The notes under the pieces: model-generated | Told to the model about the DNA's origin: nothing | The model's database searches: none | Seen by the model: only the letters and a program-made list of their open reading frames with translations | In this document: positions 8,197-17,401 of the stretch, in pieces | How the letters are laid out: every line of letters begins with the position of its first letter | How positions within the stretch are numbered: the stretch's first letter is position 1 | Translations under genes and position numbers: made by a program | DNA from: MGML01 sp034416335 | Lineage (GTDB): Bacteria > Chloroflexota > Dehalococcoidia > Dehalococcoidales > UBA2162 | Direction of reading: 5' to 3' | DNA length: 64,000 nt | Assembly: GCA_034416335.1 (NCBI GenBank) | Contig: DAOULV010000019.1 | Coordinates: forward strand, 1 to 64,000

Positions 8197-9210
8197 TTAT
8201 TCTTCCTTCTTCAAAGGTTTTTTAGGAACCACACCTCTGTTGATTACGTTTCGAGGCCAGTACCCTTTCAGTACTCTGGCTACTTCACGCGCCGGGTTAA
8301 GCGGCTGGGTATCCAGGGCAGTATCCGAATATGAAGCCGAATGGGGGATCGCTATAACATTATCCATTTTTAATAGTGGATTATCCGGGTCTATGGGTTC
8401 TTTCTCGAATACATCCAGCCCGGCACCGGCAATCCGCTTCTCCTGGAGTGCCTTTATCAGGTATTTTTCATCCGTCACCGGACCGCGGGCAGTATTGATA
8501 TAATAGGCAGTCGGTTTCATCAGGCTGAATTCCTTTTCGCTGACCAGGTGACGGGTTTCATCTGTCAGCGGAGTATGAACGGATATATAGTCGGAATTTT
8601 TCATCACCGCCGACAGGTCTGCCAGTTCGATGTTATACTCGTCGGCAACCGATTTATCAAGGTACGGGTCGAACCCGATTACTTTCAGGCCGAAGCACTG
8701 GGCTTTCCTGGCCACCATTCGGGCGATTGCCCCGCAGCCTACTAGACCCAGGACTTCATCATTAATACCGCCCATCGGCGGCAGCGCCTGTTTGGCCTCA
8801 ACCCATTTACCCTGCTTGACCAGTGTATCCTGAATAACCAGTTTCTTGGCGCAGGCAAGAATCAATGCTATCGCCTGGTTGGAAACCTCTTCCACGCACC
8901 ATTCGGAGGCGGGATTGTTACAGATAATCAGGTGGTTATCCGTAGCAGCTTCAATGTCAATTCCGTCGTATCCGACCGAGTAAGTAGCAACCACCTGGCA
9001 CTTCGGTAAAGCCTCGATAACGCTGCGGTTAAACATGTGGCCGCCCAGAATGGCATCGGCATCCCTGGCTTTCTCAATAAATTCATTTCTATCGGTAATT
9101 CTCAGTTCTGTAATTTCCACGTCCACACCGGCTTTCTTAAATTCACCGATCTCGGGATCCACCGAACCGGGTTTGAGTTTAGCGAATCCAACAACTTTAT
9201 ACTCTGCCAT
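8197..9210 (-). CDS. D-isomer-specific 2-hydroxyacid dehydrogenase
   Basis: A 337-residue NAD-dependent dehydrogenase of the D-2-hydroxyacid (SerA/CtBP) superfamily. The Rossmann motif is GLVGCGAIARMVARKAQCFG, followed by the acidic end of beta-2 in FDPYLD. Catalytic residues appear as the Arg in NTARGP, the Glu in DVFEKEP and the His in PHSASYSD. It reduces a 2-keto acid to a D-2-hydroxy acid or the reverse; substrate unknown. Together with the LDH2-type gene 28 nt upstream it forms a two-gene operon on 2-hydroxy acids. Confidence 0.9.
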   Translation of the reverse strand: MAEYKVVGFAKLKPGSVDPEIGEFKKAGVDVEITELRITDRNEFIEKARDADAILGGHMFNRSVIEALPKCQVVATYSVGYDGIDIEAATDNHLIICNNPASEWCVEEVSNQAIALILACAKKLVIQDTLVKQGKWVEAKQALPPMGGINDEVLGLVGCGAIARMVARKAQCFGLKVIGFDPYLDKSVADEYNIELADLSAVMKNSDYISVHTPLTDETRHLVSEKEFSLMKPTAYYINTARGPVTDEKYLIKALQEKRIAGAGLDVFEKEPIDPDNPLLKMDNVIAIPHSASYSDTALDTQPLNPAREVARVLKGYWPRNVINRGVVPKKPLKKEE

Positions 9211-9238
9211 CGAAATACCTCCTTTAAGACTTTTTTAG

Positions 9239-10282
9239 CTACAGATCGTATTCCACGCCCATCTCGCCGGCTATTTCCTCGAGTGATTTGATAACAGCCG
9301 GATGCAGCGGAATGCCCTCCGCTTTCCTCTTTTTCTCTATTTCCTGTTCAACCTCGCCCGACACATATATCCTCTCGATACCCGGAGCTTTCGGCAGCGC
9401 CCGGTATTCCTGTATCATACCATCCATTGCATTCTTGAATTTGTCGGCAGGCATGAATCCGTCGATTTTCAATGCTCCGAAGAAATGGCTGCCGCCGAAC
9501 TGCTGGTCAGGCAGCGCACCGGAAAGAATCCGGCACAGGATATCCACGGCTACCGCCAGGCCAAATCCCTTGTAACTTCCGGTCTGAGGACTGCCGCCGA
9601 TGGGAAGCAGAGCGCCTTCCTCGTAGAATTTCTTCGGATCCGTTATCGGTTTACCTTCTCTATCCACTGCCCAGCCTTCAGGCAACGGCTTCCCTTCCCG
9701 CGCCGCGATTTCTACCTTACCGGCAGCCACCACGGTAGTTGCCATGTCCAGAACGAAAGGAGCTTCCCGGTTCGATGGTGCGGCTACGCTTAACACGTTG
9801 ATAGTTACATCCTGGCCTACAGCACCGGGTGCGACCATTCCCTTTCCGCCAATCGTCATCGAGATGCCTATCATATCCATCGGCAGCGCCATCATTGCAT
9901 AATTGCCGCCGGCGCCGAAGTGGGAGGAGTTACGCACGCTGACGAAACCGGCGCCGGTTTCACCTGCTCTCCGTATCGCTTCCGACATCGCCCGGTGACC
10001 TACCACCAGGCCGAATCCGCGATCGCCGTCCATAATCGCCGTAGCTGCGGCGTTACTGATGATTTCAGTCTTCGGATTAGGATTGATCCGTCCCGCTTTC
10101 AGGCCCCTGGCATACATTGCCAGGTGACCGACACCGTGTGAATCGATGCCGCGCAGGTCGGTAGCCACCAGTATCCTGGCAGCTATACCGGCGTCATCTT
10201 TCGGAAGACCTGCTTTACAGAGAATCCTGATGGTAAAATCTGTCAGCTTTTCGGGATTTATACCTTTTCTTCCTGAAGTCAT
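9239..10282 (-). CDS. Malate/L-lactate/ureidoglycolate dehydrogenase family (LDH2)
   Basis: A 347-residue NAD(P)-dependent oxidoreductase of the LDH2/MDH2 family, which has its own fold unrelated to Rossmann dehydrogenases. Visible family marks are DLRGIDSHGVGHLAMY, the active-site SVRNSSHFGAGGNYAM, the DMATTVVAAGKVEIAAREG helix and GSYKGFGLAVAVDILC. Members oxidise malate, L-lactate, sulfolactate or ureidoglycolate; the substrate here is open. Being coupled to a D-2-hydroxyacid dehydrogenase of opposite stereochemistry suggests interconversion of L- and D-hydroxy acids through a keto acid, as in the sulfolactate racemisation route; that link is inference. Confidence 0.88.
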   Translation of the reverse strand: MTSGRKGINPEKLTDFTIRILCKAGLPKDDAGIAARILVATDLRGIDSHGVGHLAMYARGLKAGRINPNPKTEIISNAAATAIMDGDRGFGLVVGHRAMSEAIRRAGETGAGFVSVRNSSHFGAGGNYAMMALPMDMIGISMTIGGKGMVAPGAVGQDVTINVLSVAAPSNREAPFVLDMATTVVAAGKVEIAAREGKPLPEGWAVDREGKPITDPKKFYEEGALLPIGGSPQTGSYKGFGLAVAVDILCRILSGALPDQQFGGSHFFGALKIDGFMPADKFKNAMDGMIQEYRALPKAPGIERIYVSGEVEQEIEKKRKAEGIPLHPAVIKSLEEIAGEMGVEYDL

Positions 10283-10557
10283 AAGCCCTCCCTGACTGCC
10301 GGATTGGTGAAGAAAAGAGGTTTTACGGCACTGAATATCATCGGAACACCGTGTCTGGAGTATACTAAAACAGACCCGCTATTTCAACTATTCGGAAGTA
10401 TTATATCTGTATGAATATCGATATTGTTCGCCACCTCTTTTGCCTTTCATCCAGTATACGAGCAACGCAAAAAAGGAATGCAGGAAACGAAAGAAGATGA
10501 GATAAATACTGATACAGGAGACACTGATAATAGTGGCGGATTCGTTTTGCCCGAGTG

Positions 10558-12525
10558 TTAACTCTGAACCACGTCCGGTTCAACGGGACCTGTTTCAAAC
10601 TGGCTGTTATAAAGTGAAGCATAGAAACCTTCGGCAGCCAGTAAATCATTGTGATTACCCTGTTCGACGATATCTCCGTCTCTCATCACGAAGATAATAT
10701 CGGCATCACGGATTGTGGACAATCGATGAGCAATAACGAAACTGGTGCGCCCTTTCATAAGGTCTTCCATGGCTTTTTGTATCAGGACCTCGGTCCTGGT
10801 ATCCACCGAACTGGTTGCTTCGTCCAGTATCAGTATCCTGGGATCGGCGAGAAATGCCCGTGCAATTGTCAGAAGCTGTTTCTGCCCTTCCGAGATGTTG
10901 CTGGTTTCTTCGTTAATTTCCATATCGTAACCGTGCGGCAGCGTCCGTATAAAGTGGTCGGCGTTCGCCAGCCTTGCCGCTTCGATTACCTGATCATCGG
11001 TCGCTTCGAGGTTGCCGTATCTGATATTCTCCCGGATAGTACCGTTGAAAAGCCAGGTATCCTGCAGTACCATCCCGAACATATCCCGCAATTCCTGTCG
11101 CCTGAGTCGTTTGATATCTATCCCGTCGACTGATATTACTCCCGAATCTATATCATAGAAACGCATCAAAAGTTTTACGATGGTCGTTTTACCGGCGCCG
11201 GTAGGTCCGACGATAGCCACTTTCTGGCCCGGATTAACTTCGGCAGAGAAATTATGAATGATAACTTCTTCCGGGTCATAGCCGAAACGGACATTCTCGA
11301 ACGAAACGTTTCCATTGACTGCTGCTAACTTAACCGCATCGGCGGTATCCGGGATTTCTTCTTCTTCCTCGAGGAATTCGAATACCCGTTCGGCTGCGGC
11401 AGCCGTCGCCTGTAATATGTTGGCGATATTCGCCACCTGAGCAATTGGCTGGGTAAAATTCCTGACGTACGCGATAAATGCCAGTATATCACCGACTCCG
11501 ATCGTACCCCGTACCGCCAGGTATCCGCCGAGAATGCTTACCACAACATAGGACAGATTTCCTATGAAGGTCATAATCGGCATCATCATTCCCGAGAGGA
11601 ACTGTGATTTCCACCCGGCTTTGTAGAGTTCATCGTTCAGGTGGTCGAATTTACTGATAGATTTCTCTTCACCATTAAACGCCTTCATTATGATGTGGCC
11701 GCCGTACATCTCCTCTACATGCCCGTTTACATGTCCCAGGTATGCCTGCTGGCTTCGGAAATAACGCTGGGATTTTCTGACCACAATACTCACCAGTCCC
11801 GCTGAAAGGGGAAGGATTACCAGGGCGACCAGAGTCATCAGCCAGCTTATCGTCAGCATCATGACGAGGATTCCGACGATTGTCGTTACCGAGGTAACTA
11901 TCTGAGTCATATTCTGTGTCAACGTCATACTGACCGTATCCACATCATTGGCTACACGACTCTGTACTTCGCCGTGAGTTTTGGTATCGAAATATTTCAG
12001 GGGCAGCCGTTTTATCTTTTCGGCAATATTTCTCCGGAACATATATGTTATCTTCATGGCGATGCCGGACATTATCCAGCCCTGAATGTAATTAAAGATG
12101 GCACTGGCTACATAGAGACCGACCAGTAAAACGGCAATACGACCGATATACTCGAAATCTATTGCCGCCCCGGGAACGTGCATTGCCTTGGCAACAACAC
12201 CCTCGAACAACCTGGTAGTAGCGTTTCCAAGTAATTTCGGCCCGATAATAGCAAAGACGGTGCTGGCAATAGCGAACAGGAGTACTATAGCCAGTGAAAA
12301 ACGGTACGGTTTTAAATATTTCAGCAGGGTCCTGAAGGTGTTCTTGAAACTCTTTGGTTTGTCACCGGACATCATCCCGGCAGCCATCGGGCCTCCGCCC
12401 ATCGGCCCACCGCCCATAGGTCTTCCACCCATCGAACCGCCGCCGGGTCCACGCATCGGCATGGAACCCGTCGACCCCTCGCGTGGAGGACTGCCGCCCA
12501 TCGGTCCGTTACCTCTCTGCATCAT
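10558..12525 (-). CDS. ABC exporter half-transporter, catalytic-site subunit
   Basis: A 655-residue membrane-plus-ATPase protein. Residues 1-55 are an unusual Met/Gly/Pro-rich tail (repeats such as GGGPMGGGPMA). Six membrane helices follow (about 80-365), then the ATPase domain with Walker A GPTGAGKTT, Walker B ILILDEATSSVD and H-loop IAHRLS, all canonical. The signature, however, is ISEGQ instead of LSGGQ. This is the expected partner of the neighbouring subunit, whose defects are complementary. The ATG overlaps the stop of the upstream gene (ATGA), with GGAGGAG before it, so the two are translationally coupled. Substrate unknown; drug or lipid export is typical. Confidence 0.92.
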   Translation of the reverse strand: MMQRGNGPMGGSPPREGSTGSMPMRGPGGGSMGGRPMGGGPMGGGPMAAGMMSGDKPKSFKNTFRTLLKYLKPYRFSLAIVLLFAIASTVFAIIGPKLLGNATTRLFEGVVAKAMHVPGAAIDFEYIGRIAVLLVGLYVASAIFNYIQGWIMSGIAMKITYMFRRNIAEKIKRLPLKYFDTKTHGEVQSRVANDVDTVSMTLTQNMTQIVTSVTTIVGILVMMLTISWLMTLVALVILPLSAGLVSIVVRKSQRYFRSQQAYLGHVNGHVEEMYGGHIIMKAFNGEEKSISKFDHLNDELYKAGWKSQFLSGMMMPIMTFIGNLSYVVVSILGGYLAVRGTIGVGDILAFIAYVRNFTQPIAQVANIANILQATAAAAERVFEFLEEEEEIPDTADAVKLAAVNGNVSFENVRFGYDPEEVIIHNFSAEVNPGQKVAIVGPTGAGKTTIVKLLMRFYDIDSGVISVDGIDIKRLRRQELRDMFGMVLQDTWLFNGTIRENIRYGNLEATDDQVIEAARLANADHFIRTLPHGYDMEINEETSNISEGQKQLLTIARAFLADPRILILDEATSSVDTRTEVLIQKAMEDLMKGRTSFVIAHRLSTIRDADIIFVMRDGDIVEQGNHNDLLAAEGFYASLYNSQFETGPVEPDVVQS

Positions 12526-14747
12526 AGAGATAACTCCTCCACGGAAAGCTGTGACAGCGCAATCTCCTGGTAAACGCTGCAGTTCTCCAGCAGTTCCCTG
12601 TGCGTACCGATACCCGCCACCACCCCGTTATCAAGCACCATAATCTGGTCAGCACCCATGATGGTACTGACCCGCTGTGTAACGATTAGAACGGTCGCGT
12701 CACCGGTTTCTTTCCTTAGAGCTCTTCTTACGGCCTTATCGGTCTTATAGTCCAGGGCGGAGAGACTGTCATCGAAAATATATATCTCCGGCTTTTTAGC
12801 TATGGCACGGGCAATAGCCAGTCGCTGTTTTTGCCCGCCCGAGAGGTTTGTCCCTCCCTGGGCTATCGTTACTTTATTACCATTCCCTTTTTCCTTGATA
12901 AAGTCTTGTGCCTGGGCGATTTTTATGTATTGAGCCACTTCTTCATCGGTAGCATCTTCATTGGCATATCTGATATTGCTGTCTATTGTCCCGGAGAACA
13001 ATACTGCTCTCTGTGACACGTATCCGATTTTCTCCCGGAGGTCATGCTGCGTTACGTCTTTTACATCAATACCGTCAACCATAACCCTGCCGTTGGAAAC
13101 GTCATAAAAACGTGGTATCAGGTTTACCAGCGTGGACTTGCCGCTGCCCGTACTTCCGATAAACGCCGTTGTCTGACCCGGTTTTGCCGTAAAACTGATA
13201 TTCTTCAGTACGTCATCCTCGGCTCCGGGATAACGGAATGATACGTCCTTAAATTCAACTGTTCCCCTTGTGCCAGTATCGTATTTCCGCGGTTCCACCG
13301 GGTCGTTTACCACCGGTTCGGTTTCGAGTACCTCGCTTACCCTCACGGTAGACACAATCGCCCTGGGCAGCATCACGAACACGATCGATACCATAAGGAA
13401 AGCCATGATAATCTGCATTGCATATTGCATGAATGCCATCATGTCTCCGACCTGCATCGAACCCATATCAATCTGATGCGAGCCGACCCACACGATTAGC
13501 AGCATAACGCCGTTCATTATCAACATCATGGCCGGCATGAGAAACACCAGGACGCGGTTGATAAACAGGCTGGTTTTAGTCAGGTCGATATTCGCCAGGT
13601 CGAATCGTTTTTCTTCGTGTTCCTGAGTGTTGAATGCCCGGATAACCATGAGACCGGATAGAATCTCGCGCGTCACCAGGTTCAGCTTGTCGACAAGGTT
13701 TTGTATCGATTTGAATTTAGGAATGGCAACTGCAACCACTATGATTATCAGTGTCAATACCAGTCCCACCGCCGCAGCGATAATCCAGAGCATTGATCTA
13801 TCAGCCCCAATGACCTTTACGACTCCTCCGACACCAAGGATAGGAGCGTAAAATACTATCCTGAAAAGCATTACCATCAGCATCTGTATCTGCGTGATAT
13901 CATTCGTCGACCGCGTAATCAGCGAAGCCGTGGAGAATTTATCGAACTCGGCACTCGAGAAGCTTTCGACTCTCTCGAACAACTGTTTACGCATGTTTCG
14001 ACCGAGTCCTGCGGCAACTCTGGCTGCTATAAAACCCACCGTTACCGAACATACCGCGCTGCCGAGAGTGATAAGGAGCATCAGCAAGCCGATCCTCAGC
14101 ATGTAACCGGTCTGCATTCCCCCGGTATCTACCCCCAGAGCTTCGTACTGGGCTGAAATATAAGCTGTGGAATACTGTGTCAGCATATCCCCGGGCAGTG
14201 AATTAATCTGTGCTTCCGCCGCATCAAGCATTGCCGAAAGTTGTTCGGGCGATAACTCCGATATCACCGTGAAAGGGTCTACGCCTTCGGGAATCTGAAC
14301 GGCACCTCCGGAATATGCGGAAAACCCATTGTTTTCGATGCCGTAAACTATCGGAATGGACTTACTAAAGATATTATTTAGTTGCTCAATTTCGGCACTT
14401 TTTTCTGTATCAAGTATGTATATCGACGTAGTCTCTAATCCCGGATACGTTTCCAGATATTCCTTATATTCTTCTTCTGAAAGAGACTGCTTTTCGAGCA
14501 GGATATAGTCTGAAATAACCAACGATTTTTCATCTTCACTCATAAAGTAGGTGAGTTTGTTAAATTCCTCTGAACTGATAGCCTGCGGTACGGCATTTTC
14601 AACGCCGTTCTGCTGAATACCGATATTCACGATATCGGCCATATAGCCCGGCAACGACAGATCAGCCATTGCCTGGACATAGAGCAGGCCAAATATAATA
14701 ACTATCCATATCGTAAATGGTTTCAGATGTTTGATAAGTTTAAGCAT
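12522..14747 (-). CDS. ABC exporter half-transporter, degenerate-site subunit
   Basis: A 741-residue partner subunit. It has the usual six helices but carries an insertion of about 170 residues between helix 1 and 2 (roughly 35-205), predicted to be extracellular. The ATPase domain has Walker A GSTGSGKST and a normal signature LSGGQ, but Walker B reads IYIFDDSLSALD, with Asp for the catalytic Glu, and the H-loop His is Gln (VTQRVS). Thus one of the two ATP sites of the heterodimer is inactive, as in BmrCD, LmrCD and TM287/288. It is preceded by a MarR regulator, which probably controls the pair. Confidence 0.93.
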   Translation of the reverse strand: MLKLIKHLKPFTIWIVIIFGLLYVQAMADLSLPGYMADIVNIGIQQNGVENAVPQAISSEEFNKLTYFMSEDEKSLVISDYILLEKQSLSEEEYKEYLETYPGLETTSIYILDTEKSAEIEQLNNIFSKSIPIVYGIENNGFSAYSGGAVQIPEGVDPFTVISELSPEQLSAMLDAAEAQINSLPGDMLTQYSTAYISAQYEALGVDTGGMQTGYMLRIGLLMLLITLGSAVCSVTVGFIAARVAAGLGRNMRKQLFERVESFSSAEFDKFSTASLITRSTNDITQIQMLMVMLFRIVFYAPILGVGGVVKVIGADRSMLWIIAAAVGLVLTLIIIVVAVAIPKFKSIQNLVDKLNLVTREILSGLMVIRAFNTQEHEEKRFDLANIDLTKTSLFINRVLVFLMPAMMLIMNGVMLLIVWVGSHQIDMGSMQVGDMMAFMQYAMQIIMAFLMVSIVFVMLPRAIVSTVRVSEVLETEPVVNDPVEPRKYDTGTRGTVEFKDVSFRYPGAEDDVLKNISFTAKPGQTTAFIGSTGSGKSTLVNLIPRFYDVSNGRVMVDGIDVKDVTQHDLREKIGYVSQRAVLFSGTIDSNIRYANEDATDEEVAQYIKIAQAQDFIKEKGNGNKVTIAQGGTNLSGGQKQRLAIARAIAKKPEIYIFDDSLSALDYKTDKAVRRALRKETGDATVLIVTQRVSTIMGADQIMVLDNGVVAGIGTHRELLENCSVYQEIALSQLSVEELSL

Positions 14748-14832
14748 CTATCAATATGTATCCCTTGCATCCGCACGCGCACACACGCGACGGCAGAAAA
14801 AACTATGATTGATTTCCGGTGCTGTCTTCAGG

Positions 14833-15270
14833 TTAAAGTTTCTCGCCTATCTCTCTGAGTGTTTCCAGTGCATCCGACATGTCTGAAAGTTCTTCCGGTG
14901 TCAGACATGATAGTTTCTCTTTAATGTTCTGTTTTACTTTGTTTCTTACGTCTTCCAGTAAAGTGCCACCGTATTTCGTCAGTACTATATTGATAACTCG
15001 CCTGTCTTTTTCATCAGGGTGCCTTTCCACCACCCCCAGCTCGACCAGTTTATCGATCAGGGACGTTATCTGCGACTTGCTTATCGACGTTATCCTGGCA
15101 ATCTCGGAAACCGTCATACTCTGATGGCTGACTATCTCCATGATTGAGAAATGAAGGCGGGTAAGATCGCCGGTAACACCCCCGAGGTCCATCCTGAGTA
15201 AATTCCTGTGAAAAACAGGAAGAACCTTCGCCATACTGCTTAAAATATTGTCTATACTTCCGTTTTCCAT
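14833..15270 (-). CDS. MarR family transcriptional regulator
   Basis: A 145-residue winged-helix regulator. The recognition region reads MTVSEIARITSISKSQITSLIDKL and the wing ERHPDEKDRRVINIVLT contains the DxRxxxI/V motif typical of MarR. It lies 85 nt upstream of the ABC exporter genes on the same strand and probably represses them and itself, releasing on binding a toxic ligand. A palindrome overlapping its own promoter region supports autoregulation. Confidence 0.9.
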   Translation of the reverse strand: MENGSIDNILSSMAKVLPVFHRNLLRMDLGGVTGDLTRLHFSIMEIVSHQSMTVSEIARITSISKSQITSLIDKLVELGVVERHPDEKDRRVINIVLTKYGGTLLEDVRNKVKQNIKEKLSCLTPEELSDMSDALETLREIGEKL

Positions 15271-15324
15271 CTTCAGTCCTGGACCTGAAATCGGTACCGA
15301 TTATAATATATCATTGACTGAACT

Positions 15325-15369
15325 GTTCACTTAATGAACTATTATAACCCATCAGGCATTAATAATCAA
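15325..15369 (-). promoter_or_regulatory. Promoter and candidate MarR operator
   Basis: On the minus strand TTGATT (15364-15369) and TATAAT (15341-15346) are spaced by exactly 17 nt. Directly downstream of the -10 lies GTTCACTTAATGAAC (plus-strand reading, 15325-15339), an inverted repeat with 5-bp arms across the transcription start, and another GAAC half-site follows. A bound dimer would block the polymerase. Confidence 0.6.
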
Positions 15370-15412
15370 CACTTTGTATTGTGGTAAATAAAAAAGTTAC
15401 CATTCGGTTCTG

Positions 15413-15623
15413 ATTGTGATTTTCGGTTCACCCCCTTAATCCCCCTCAAACAGTTGCCGTATTCAGCAGAAGTATTCCGATCGTTTGATGGGGAAAGAGT
15501 TTGAGAGAGGGGCTTCGCCCCTCTCTCTTATTTACTCCCCTTTCTGGCCAGGAAAGTCGTTCGGTCACCATCAATGGTGCTGGCCGGAAAGGGGGCAGGG
15601 GGTAAGGTGAGGATAAACAACCA
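15413..15623 (-). repeat. Long dispersed repeat, copy B (inverted)
   Basis: The reverse complement of the block at 7190-7400, with the same order of motifs: T-rich left end, CCCCCTGCCCCCTTTCCGGCC, the loop GAGGGGCTTCGCCCCTC region, and CTGCTGAATACGGCAACTG. It takes up most of the 15271-15755 gap between the MarR gene and the divergent kinase gene. Confidence 0.75.
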
Positions 15624-15718
15624 GATGTAAACGGAATTGATAAAATGTCGGTTGATAATAATTACAGCGTTCAGTTTATTAACTGTTTCTCTCTGTTTCC
15701 TGTCACATCGTACGATAC

Positions 15719-15747
15719 TTAACATTTTACCTTCTCCTATGTATACT
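15719..15747 (+). promoter_or_regulatory. Promoter of the glycerate-kinase-type gene, leaderless
   Basis: TTAACA (15719-15724) and TATACT (15742-15747) have a 17-nt spacer, and the ATG comes 8 nt after the -10. There is no Shine-Dalgarno sequence. The mRNA would start at about the start codon. Confidence 0.55.
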
Positions 15748-15755
15748 TTAGCCAT

Positions 15756-17117
15756 ATGAATGAGTCCGGAATTGTTAAGAACAGGGACGAACTGGCAACC
15801 AGTGAGGAGCGAATACTCGCTCTGGACATCATCGAAGCCGGGATATCCCGCGTTCTTCCGTCAAACATTATGAAATCGGCGGTAAGATACGATAAAAACA
15901 CCGGTACCCTGACGATAAACCGTGATTCATATTCTCTTTCTGGAGGAAAGATATTCGTTATCGGCGGCGGCAAGGCCTCCAGACAGATGGCTGAAACCCT
16001 GGAGACTATAATCCCGCCGGGAAAAATCACCGCCGGTGTTGTCAACTGCAAGACCAACAGCAGCGTTTTCGATACTCAAAAAATCGAACCTATCGAAGCC
16101 GGACATCCCGTGCCGGACAGCCGCGGGATGAGTGGTGTGCGGAAAATGCTTGCTCTCAAGGAAACTTACGACATCAGTGAAGGCGACCTGGTAATCTGTC
16201 TGATTTCAGGTGGAGGTTCGGCTCTTATGCCCTGCCCTGTCGATGGAGTAACACTTGAAGACAAGCAGGCAGTTACCTCCCTGCTGCTTGAATGCGGAGC
16301 CGATATCCACGAGATAAACACGGTCCGTAAGCACCTTTCAAAGACCAAGGGCGGCGGTCTGGGGAAATACTTCGAACCTGCAACGGTCGTCTCCCTTATT
16401 ATCTCCGATGTTACGGGAAACGACCTGGATGTAATAGCGTCTGGACCGACTGCACCGGACCTGTCTACGTTCGACGAAGCGTTCGTAGTACTTGAAAAAT
16501 ATAAGCTGGTATCGAGGACTCCGCCGGGTGTCCTGGACTACCTGGAACGGGGCAGGCAGAGCAAAGTTCCGGAAACGCCGAAAACGCTGGTTAATTGCCG
16601 GAATTACATCATAGGCAACAACAGGCTCGCACTCGAAGCGATGGAAGGAAAAGCAAAAGAACTCGGCCTTAAGTCACATATCGTCACTTCGGAACAGAAA
16701 GGAAATACCGCTGCCACGGCGCAGCTCAGGACGGAAGAAATCATCGAAGGGAAATATGCCGGCTACGACGTAATAATACTCGGCGGTGAAACAACTCCCG
16801 CATTACCGGAAAATCACGGTAAGGGCGGCAGAAATCAGCACTATGCCGCGGTATCGATGCAGGCTATGAAGGACTACTCCGGTGAGTGGACGCTTGCCAG
16901 CGTCGGCAGCGACGGTTCGGATTACCTGCCTGACGCAGCCGGGGCTATCGTAGACAACCATTCGCTGGAGAACGCTGTAAATAAAGGGATCGACGTACCC
17001 CGATACATAGACAGGTTCGACAGCAACACCCTGTTTTCAGAAACGGGAAACTCTCTTATCGTTACCGGCAGCACCGGCACCAATGTAGGCGATGTCATCG
17101 TCTATATACTGAAATAA
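15756..17117 (+). CDS. Glycerate 2-kinase family protein (DUF4147 plus MOFRL)
   Basis: A 453-residue enzyme of the type-II glycerate kinase (GckA/TtuD) family, which phosphorylates D-glycerate at O2 with ATP. The N-terminal domain shows GGGKASRQMAETLE and the loop EAGHPVPDSRG, then CLISGGGSALMPCP, a glycine-rich phosphate-binding loop. The C-terminal MOFRL domain shows GGRNQHYA and SVGSDGSDYLPDAAGA. Length is normal. It may join the hydroxy-acid metabolism suggested by the neighbouring dehydrogenases and ThDP enzyme, though it is not in their operons. Confidence 0.88.
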   Translation: MNESGIVKNRDELATSEERILALDIIEAGISRVLPSNIMKSAVRYDKNTGTLTINRDSYSLSGGKIFVIGGGKASRQMAETLETIIPPGKITAGVVNCKTNSSVFDTQKIEPIEAGHPVPDSRGMSGVRKMLALKETYDISEGDLVICLISGGGSALMPCPVDGVTLEDKQAVTSLLLECGADIHEINTVRKHLSKTKGGGLGKYFEPATVVSLIISDVTGNDLDVIASGPTAPDLSTFDEAFVVLEKYKLVSRTPPGVLDYLERGRQSKVPETPKTLVNCRNYIIGNNRLALEAMEGKAKELGLKSHIVTSEQKGNTAATAQLRTEEIIEGKYAGYDVIILGGETTPALPENHGKGGRNQHYAAVSMQAMKDYSGEWTLASVGSDGSDYLPDAAGAIVDNHSLENAVNKGIDVPRYIDRFDSNTLFSETGNSLIVTGSTGTNVGDVIVYILK

Positions 17118-17126
17118 ACGTACACT

Positions 17127-17212
17127 GTCACTGCGAGCCCCGATTTCATCGGGACGTGGCATTCTTTTTTTGGACACACGGATTGCTTCGTCATTTCACT
17201 CCTCGCAATGAC
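17127..17212. repeat. GTCATTGCGAG-type palindromic repeat (degenerate)
   Basis: Begins GTCACTGCGAGCCCCGATT and ends ACTCCTCGCAATGAC, inverted ends with a variable middle. A short GTCATTCC-type repeat follows at about 17263-17290. Together they fill the space between the kinase gene and the ThDP gene's terminator. Confidence 0.6.
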
Positions 17213-17353
17213 ACATATCTTTAGTCATCCAGCACCCATCCTGTTATTCCCATAACCCTTCTGTCATTCCAGCGAAGGCCGGAATCCATCACCCGGCACA
17301 CTGAACATCCCGGTAGTCGGTACTAACCCGAACTATGAAATACGGAAAATAAT

Positions 17354-17379
17354 AGTCCGTGCCTGAACAGGCACGGACT
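17354..17379 (-). terminator. Terminator of the ThDP enzyme gene
   Basis: AGTCCGTGCC and GGCACGGACT make a perfect 10-bp stem with a 6-nt loop. On the minus strand ATTATTTT follows. It lies 22 nt after the stop of the gene at 17402-19030. Confidence 0.7.
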
Positions 17380-17401
17380 AGATATAAACAATAATTCTAT
17401 C

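Noticed and set aside
10401..10649. Minus-strand frame of 82 codons after the ABC exporter
   Set aside because: Overlaps the 3' end of the real ABC gene in another frame, with no ribosome site and no protein-like pattern.
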